From Pseudonocardia sp. KRD291 (GTDB lineage Bacteria; Actinomycetota; Actinomycetes; Mycobacteriales; Pseudonocardiaceae), in contig NZ_JADQDD010000001.1 of NCBI RefSeq assembly GCF_019263595.1, forward strand, positions 1-64,000: a stretch of 64,000 nucleotides of DNA, given 5' to 3'. The notes below the pieces were generated by a model that ran no database searches, was not told the DNA's origin, and was given only the letters and a program-made list of their open reading frames with translations. Position 1 is the stretch's first letter; every line of letters begins with the position of its first letter. Of this stretch, positions 60,368-64,000 are shown one piece after another. A program made the position numbers and the translations under genes.

Positions 60368-60973
60368 ATGGCCGTCAGCGAGACCACCACACCCACAGTG
60401 GTGGTGGTCGGCCTGCTCGCCGACGCGGGTCTGCCCACTGAGGTCTCTGAAGACCTCGCCCGGGAGCTGCCCGACAGGCTCGGCCGGGACAACACCGGGC
60501 GGGCCCGGTGGCAGGTCGACATCAGCCAGGCCCTGATACACGACCAGCACGGCACGTCGCCCTCGGTGCAGTTCGGACAACAAGCCATGGCCGATCAGGG
60601 TTGGGACCTGGTCATCCCGGTCACCGAGCTGCCCCGACGCGCCGGCATCCAACCGATCATCTCCGACTACGGAGCCGACACCGGTGTGGGCCTGGTGTCG
60701 CTGCCCGCCCTGGGTGGCCTGGGTCTGCTCGCCGGGAGGGTCCGAGCGGACCGGCCGTGGCGGCTGGTGCCCAGCCTCTCGCCCACCATCGCCGGCGCGG
60801 CTGCCGGTGCCGCGTTCGGAATCCTTTACTCCAATATCTGGCGCGCCGGCACCCTCGGCTCCGGCCCGGCCAGCGAGGACATCGTCCGCCGCGCCGCCCA
60901 CAGCCGACGCGAACAAGAACGACGCGCCCACCTCGCGTCCGAAGACCCGGACACCGACAAGGGCGAGCGATGA
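60368..60973 (+). CDS. Shortened third copy of the unnamed membrane protein family
   Basis: 201 aa. The N-terminal domain matches paralogues 1 and 2 (GLLADAGLPTEVSEDLARELPDRL; LPALGGLG). The stretch between LPALGG and LLAGRVRADRPWRLV is missing. After the first helix (GAAAGAAFGILYSNIW) the protein jumps straight to G-S-G-P-A-S-E-D-I-V-R-R-A-A-H-S-R-R-E-Q-E-R-R. Two in-frame internal deletions removed the linker and three helices while leaving the frame open. It may be a relic or a reduced single-helix form. Confidence 0.7.
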   Translation: MAVSETTTPTVVVVGLLADAGLPTEVSEDLARELPDRLGRDNTGRARWQVDISQALIHDQHGTSPSVQFGQQAMADQGWDLVIPVTELPRRAGIQPIISDYGADTGVGLVSLPALGGLGLLAGRVRADRPWRLVPSLSPTIAGAAAGAAFGILYSNIWRAGTLGSGPASEDIVRRAAHSRREQERRAHLASEDPDTDKGER

Positions 60974-61401
60974 CAGCACCGCAGCCAGGGCTACTGCTGT
61001 GTGTACACCGAGCCCCACCGCGCTGCCGGGTCCGGCTGCGCGGTGACCTCGACATGGCGACCGCACCCGCGCTGCGCACGCTGCTCGATCAGCTACGCGC
61101 GGCCGGAGTCCGTTTCCTCGCCCTGAACCTGGCCGAGCTCGATTTCCTGGGCGCAGCGGGCGTACACGCGCTCATCCGCGCCGACCGGCAGTTCCGGTCC
61201 GCCACCGGTTGGGTCGTGCTCACCCACCCGACCGACCGTACCCGCCGTGTCCTGCAGATCACCGGCCTCGACAACGACCTCACCCTGCACCCTTACCAGA
61301 GCTGGCATGCACCCACGTCTGCACCGACACCACACGGGTCCCCGGTCCAACTCGGCCGGAGCCCGATGGTTGCACCCCAAGCCCCGGGAGAACAGCGTTG
61401 A
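60970..61401 (+). CDS. STAS domain protein (anti-sigma antagonist-like) (2)
   Basis: 143 aa from ATG 60970, overlapping the previous stop (ATGA). STAS core about 15-110: CRVRLRGDLDMATAPALRTLL, LNLAELDFLGAAGVHALI and a C-terminal tail rich in Pro/Thr. The phospho-Ser position (D-S-x-G) reads L-G-A-A-G, so it lacks the usual switch residue. Last gene of the membrane-protein/Mn-catalase stretch. Confidence 0.83.
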   Translation: MTAPQPGLLLCVHRAPPRCRVRLRGDLDMATAPALRTLLDQLRAAGVRFLALNLAELDFLGAAGVHALIRADRQFRSATGWVVLTHPTDRTRRVLQITGLDNDLTLHPYQSWHAPTSAPTPHGSPVQLGRSPMVAPQAPGEQR

Positions 61402-61865
61402 CCCCACCCGATCCGGCCGACCACCTGACAACCGAAACAACCCGGCGACATAGCCAGATGCCTTCGGCCGACAGCGGTCGTGTCGGGCGACGCCTCCGCA
61501 CCTGACCGAGCCCGCGCAGTACTCCACGGTTGCCAAGATCGAGCCGACTCTCAGCGCCGGGGTTGCGCGTCCGAATCGGCCTCGCGTTCACCACAGTCGG
61601 CGTCGGCTCCCGGCCGTCGGTCCGCCCCGACGGCCTCAACTCCAGCGCCCGCCCTGGGTTGCAGACCCGGCGACCCTGGCTTCGCGGGCGAGGGCCCGGA
61701 GCAGATGTTCAGCCAGCTGGTCGATGATACGGGCTGGATCGGCCATCATGGGTAAGCCGCGCTGCTCAGCGCGAACGTCTGGAGGTCTGCCCGTCGATCG
61801 CCGCCGTAACCCCGAGGGAACCGACCCACGAACACCACACTAACGATCAGCAGAAAGGAACACCT
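61402..61865. other. 464-base intergenic stretch
   Basis: No well-supported gene. A 37-codon minus-strand frame at 61636-61749 (M-M-A-D-P-A-R-I-I-D-Q-L-A-E-H-L-L) has a helical look but no RBS. The last 60 bases carry the promoter/RBS of the haem-binding protein (AGAAAGGAA). Confidence 0.45.
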
Positions 61866-62279
61866 GTGAGAAAGCTGGAAACCGTCTCGCTCGACGACGC
61901 CCGCAGAGTGATCGCCGCCGGCGAGGACAAGGCCCGCAAGATCGGGTCCCCGAGCAACCTCGCGGTGGTCGACGTCGGAGGAAACCTAGTCGCCCACATC
62001 CGGATGGACGACGCCTGGCTGGGCAGCGTCGATATCTCGATCAACAAAGCGTTCACCGCCCGCGCGTTCGACACCGCCACGGCCGACCTGGCCACCAACG
62101 CCCAACCCGGCGGCCAGTTCTTCGGCATCAGCGATTCCAACCACGGCCGCGTCATGATCTTCGCCGGCGGGGTACCGCTACGCAGCAGCGACGGCATCGT
62201 GGTCGGCGCGGTGGGGGTCAGCGGCGGCACCGGCGAACAGGACCAGACCATCGCCGACACCGCGGCCGCCGCGTTCTGA
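61866..62279 (+). CDS. GlcG/HbpS family haem-degrading or haem-binding protein
   Basis: 137 aa from GTG 61866, behind AAAGGAA. The family pattern is clear: LDDARRVIAAGEDKARKIG, AVVDVGGNLVAHIRMDDAW, INKAFTARAF, GGVPLRSSDGIVVGAVGVSGG. HbpS-type proteins bind haem and are redox-sensitive, and others act in corrin or diol metabolism. No signal peptide. It stands alone and is convergent with the LysR gene. Confidence 0.88.
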   Translation: MRKLETVSLDDARRVIAAGEDKARKIGSPSNLAVVDVGGNLVAHIRMDDAWLGSVDISINKAFTARAFDTATADLATNAQPGGQFFGISDSNHGRVMIFAGGVPLRSSDGIVVGAVGVSGGTGEQDQTIADTAAAAF

Positions 62280-62303
62280 GCCGGGCGGGTAACAGCGACA
62301 GCA

Positions 62304-62350
62304 CGTCAGCAGGACTGACGACATCGAGCCTCGGGCGCGCCCAAGGCTCG
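62304..62350. terminator. Two tandem hairpins between convergent genes
   Basis: CGTCAG (62304-62309) pairs with CTGACG (62315-62320) around a five-base loop. CGAGCCT (62325-62331) pairs with AGGCTCG (62344-62350), with an inner GGG/CCC pairing. They lie just after the haem-binding gene and before the convergent LysR stop. A bidirectional terminator is likely, without a T-run. Confidence 0.6.
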
Positions 62351-62537
62351 ATCGCCCGACCATCGTCAACGACGACGCAGCGGGCCAGACGGAGCCGACT
62401 GGCCGAGGACGGCGGGGCGTTAACGTGGGGCCACGAGTGCCTCGGTGTATATGTCGCAATACACACCGGACCCGAAGGCCCTGCCAAACGTCAAGATCAA
62501 CCCACCTGACCGGACGTACTCAACCTCTGTGGCCAGT

Positions 62538-63437
62538 TCAGCTAGAGAGGTTGTTCTGGTCTCGCCGATGCCGCATCCGCTCGGCACTGGCGACGAAGTC
62601 CGCGACCAGCGGATGCGCGGCCAGCCGCGGCCAGGCCAGCGTGATCGGCACCCGCGGAGAGTCTGCGACGAGCCGGTAGCGGATCTGCGGGTGAGTGTAG
62701 AGCCGTCCGGTGGAGGCCGGGGTCAGTCCGACACCCCGCCCCGCGGCGATCGCCTCCATCCACTCGTCGACGTTGCGGACCCGCACGACGGTGTCCGGTC
62801 GCCGGGTCGACGCCCACAGCTCGAGCGTGGTCGTGCCGGAGACCACGTTGATCACGATCGTTTCGCCCGCGAGGTCGGCCAGTACGACCTCCTCGCCGGA
62901 CAGCAGCGGGTGATCGGCCGGGAGGGCCACGACGCGGGGTTCGTCGGCCAGCACCAGCGTCCCGAACCGGGGGGCACCGGGGTCGCCCGGCAGGAACCCC
63001 ACGTGGGTGCGACCGTCGTCGAGCCCGGCCACCGTGTCGTCGTAGCGCCGGATCTCCACCGTCACCTCCGGATGGGCGCGCTCGAAGTCACGCACGATCG
63101 GCGCCGTGTACTCGGCCGTGGAGCCCCAGGTGAACCCGACCCGCAGGACGGGTGACCCGCCGGTCGCGGCACCGACCGCCTCGTCGAGCACGGCCAGCAC
63201 GCGATGCGCGTGCGCCAGGAACTGCTGACCGGCCGCGGTGAGCGCAACCGTGCGGCGGTTCCGCGACAGCAGCGCCGTACCGACCAGGCGCTCCAGGGAC
63301 GCGACGGTGCGGCTCATGGCGGGCTGGGTGATCTGCAGGGTCTGCGCGGCGCGGGTGAAGTTGCGCTCCCGCGCGACGGCCACGAACGCGCGCAGATGCC
63401 TTATCTCCACCCCGTGCTCGGCCGGCATCTCACTCAT
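62538..63437 (-). CDS. LysR family transcriptional regulator
   Basis: 299 aa from ATG 63437; ATG 63428 is possible. The HTH is about 10-68 (EIRHLRAFVAVARERNFTRAAQTLQITQPAMSRTVASLE), followed by a LysR substrate-binding domain (LRVGFTWGSTAEYTAPIV; LADEPRVVALPADHPL). Divergent from the DHDPS-family gene across about 120 bases, so it probably controls it. The in-frame reading past 63437 is spurious. Confidence 0.9.
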   Translation of the reverse strand: MSEMPAEHGVEIRHLRAFVAVARERNFTRAAQTLQITQPAMSRTVASLERLVGTALLSRNRRTVALTAAGQQFLAHAHRVLAVLDEAVGAATGGSPVLRVGFTWGSTAEYTAPIVRDFERAHPEVTVEIRRYDDTVAGLDDGRTHVGFLPGDPGAPRFGTLVLADEPRVVALPADHPLLSGEEVVLADLAGETIVINVVSGTTTLELWASTRRPDTVVRVRNVDEWMEAIAAGRGVGLTPASTGRLYTHPQIRYRLVADSPRVPITLAWPRLAAHPLVADFVASAERMRHRRDQNNLSS

Positions 63438-63561
63438 GCGTCGGAAGCATAAGTGGTGCTGGATCGGCATTTCCACCCGCGCCGAACGCGGGCCTAGCGT
63501 CGTCTCATCGCCGATCCCGACGAGGAGAGGCGCAACTGACGAAGAGAGGACGGGACCGACG

Positions 63562-64000
63562 ATGGTCTCCTTCCGCGGTGTGATCCCGGCGCATCTGCTC
63601 CCGTTCACCGAGGACCTACAGATCGACGAGCACAATCTGCGCCGCCACCTGCGTTCCCTGCTCGACGTCGAGGGCGTCGCGGGCATCACGACCAACGCGC
63701 ACGCGTCGGAGGTGGCCACGCTGACCGCCGACGAGCAGCGCCGCCAGCTCGACATCGTCCTCGACGAGGTCGCCGGACGGGTCCCGGTCATCTCCGGGGT
63801 CTACCAGGACGGCTCCGCCGAGGCCGGGCGGATCGCCGCGAACGCCGAGGCGGCGGGCGCCGACGGCCTGCTGGTGTTCCCCACGGTGGTGTTCGACGGC
63901 GGCGCGCAGCTGCGCCCGGAGATGGCGGTGGGGCACTACGCCGCGATCGCCGACGCCACCTCCCTGCCGATGATCGCGTTCGTCTACCCGGCGACGTCCG
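63562..64000 (+). CDS. Dihydrodipicolinate synthase/N-acetylneuraminate lyase family protein (partial)
   Basis: 146 codons visible from ATG 63562, running off the window end. The N-terminal TIM-barrel pattern is typical: FRGVIPAHLLPFTEDLQIDEHNLRRHLRSLL, then GVAGITTNAHASEVATLTADEQRR (usually G-T-T-G-E), VISGVYQDG and VFPTVVFDGG. Members are class I aldolases or dehydratases of keto acids. The catalytic Lys lies outside the window, so the reaction is not decided. Divergent from LysR. Confidence 0.88.
   Translation, partial: MVSFRGVIPAHLLPFTEDLQIDEHNLRRHLRSLLDVEGVAGITTNAHASEVATLTADEQRRQLDIVLDEVAGRVPVISGVYQDGSAEAGRIAANAEAAGADGLLVFPTVVFDGGAQLRPEMAVGHYAAIADATSLPMIAFVYPATS

Noticed and set aside
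61636-61749. 37-codon minus-strand small ORF
   Set aside because: Helical composition is suggestive, but there is no RBS and no coupling to a gene; high GC makes such frames common.
34-64000. CRISPR array
   Set aside because: No regularly spaced identical repeats of 24-40 bases were seen anywhere in the window.

Overview
The window is high-GC DNA from a free-living actinobacterium, most plausibly Pseudonocardia or a close relative in Pseudonocardiales. This rests on GC-rich codon use, frequent GTG starts with GTGA/ATGA overlaps, WhiB and ANTAR regulators, mycofactocin-type SDRs and an actinobacterial mycosporine (mys) operon. The genus is inferred, not proven.

Region 1 (1-18.7 kb) is a catabolic block. 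An MFS exporter/importer end, an SDR and a UbiD/UbiX decarboxylase pair run rightward. A LysR gene and a long leftward operon follow: two mycofactocin-type SDRs, two alpha/beta hydrolases, a glycosidase-like TIM barrel, three AP-endonuclease-type sugar isomerases, a Gfo/Idh/MocA dehydrogenase, an OYE/FAD oxidoreductase and a sodium:solute symporter with a small membrane partner. A divergent ROK repressor bounds it. Together these suggest uptake and stepwise breakdown of a plant-type aromatic or polyol glycoconjugate.

Region 2 (18.8-28.7 kb) is a patchwork scarred by mobile DNA: an ISL3-like relic, a tRNA-Thr 3' fragment with a terminator hairpin, a penicillin-acylase-family hydrolase, a frameshifted polysaccharide deacetylase, an intact IS3 element that splits a membrane-protein gene, a CPBP protease and its divergent TetR.

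Region 3 (28.7-39 kb) has a light/stress flavour: TspO, a LitR/CarH-like MerR regulator, WhiB, a DUF4383 protein, then a complete mycosporine-like amino acid (UV sunscreen) operon. The operon reads HAD-like protein, mysA (DDG synthase), mysB (O-methyltransferase), mysC (ATP-grasp) and mysD (D-Ala-D-Ala-ligase-like). A divergent TetR and a TauD-family dioxygenase sit beside it.

Region 4 (39-62.3 kb) is a dense set of stress-type genes: GAF-ANTAR and ANTAR regulators, STAS proteins, SRPBCC proteins, DUF1990, DJ-1/PfpI proteins, a second WhiB/DUF4383/MerR set in mirrored order with the MerR decayed, three paralogues of an unnamed membrane protein (one internally deleted), and an operon of two zinc alcohol dehydrogenases, Mn catalase and a STAS protein. 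Several families are present two or three times, so this stretch has grown by duplication.

Region 5 (62.5-64 kb) holds a LysR regulator divergent from a DHDPS-family aldolase/dehydratase that runs off the window.
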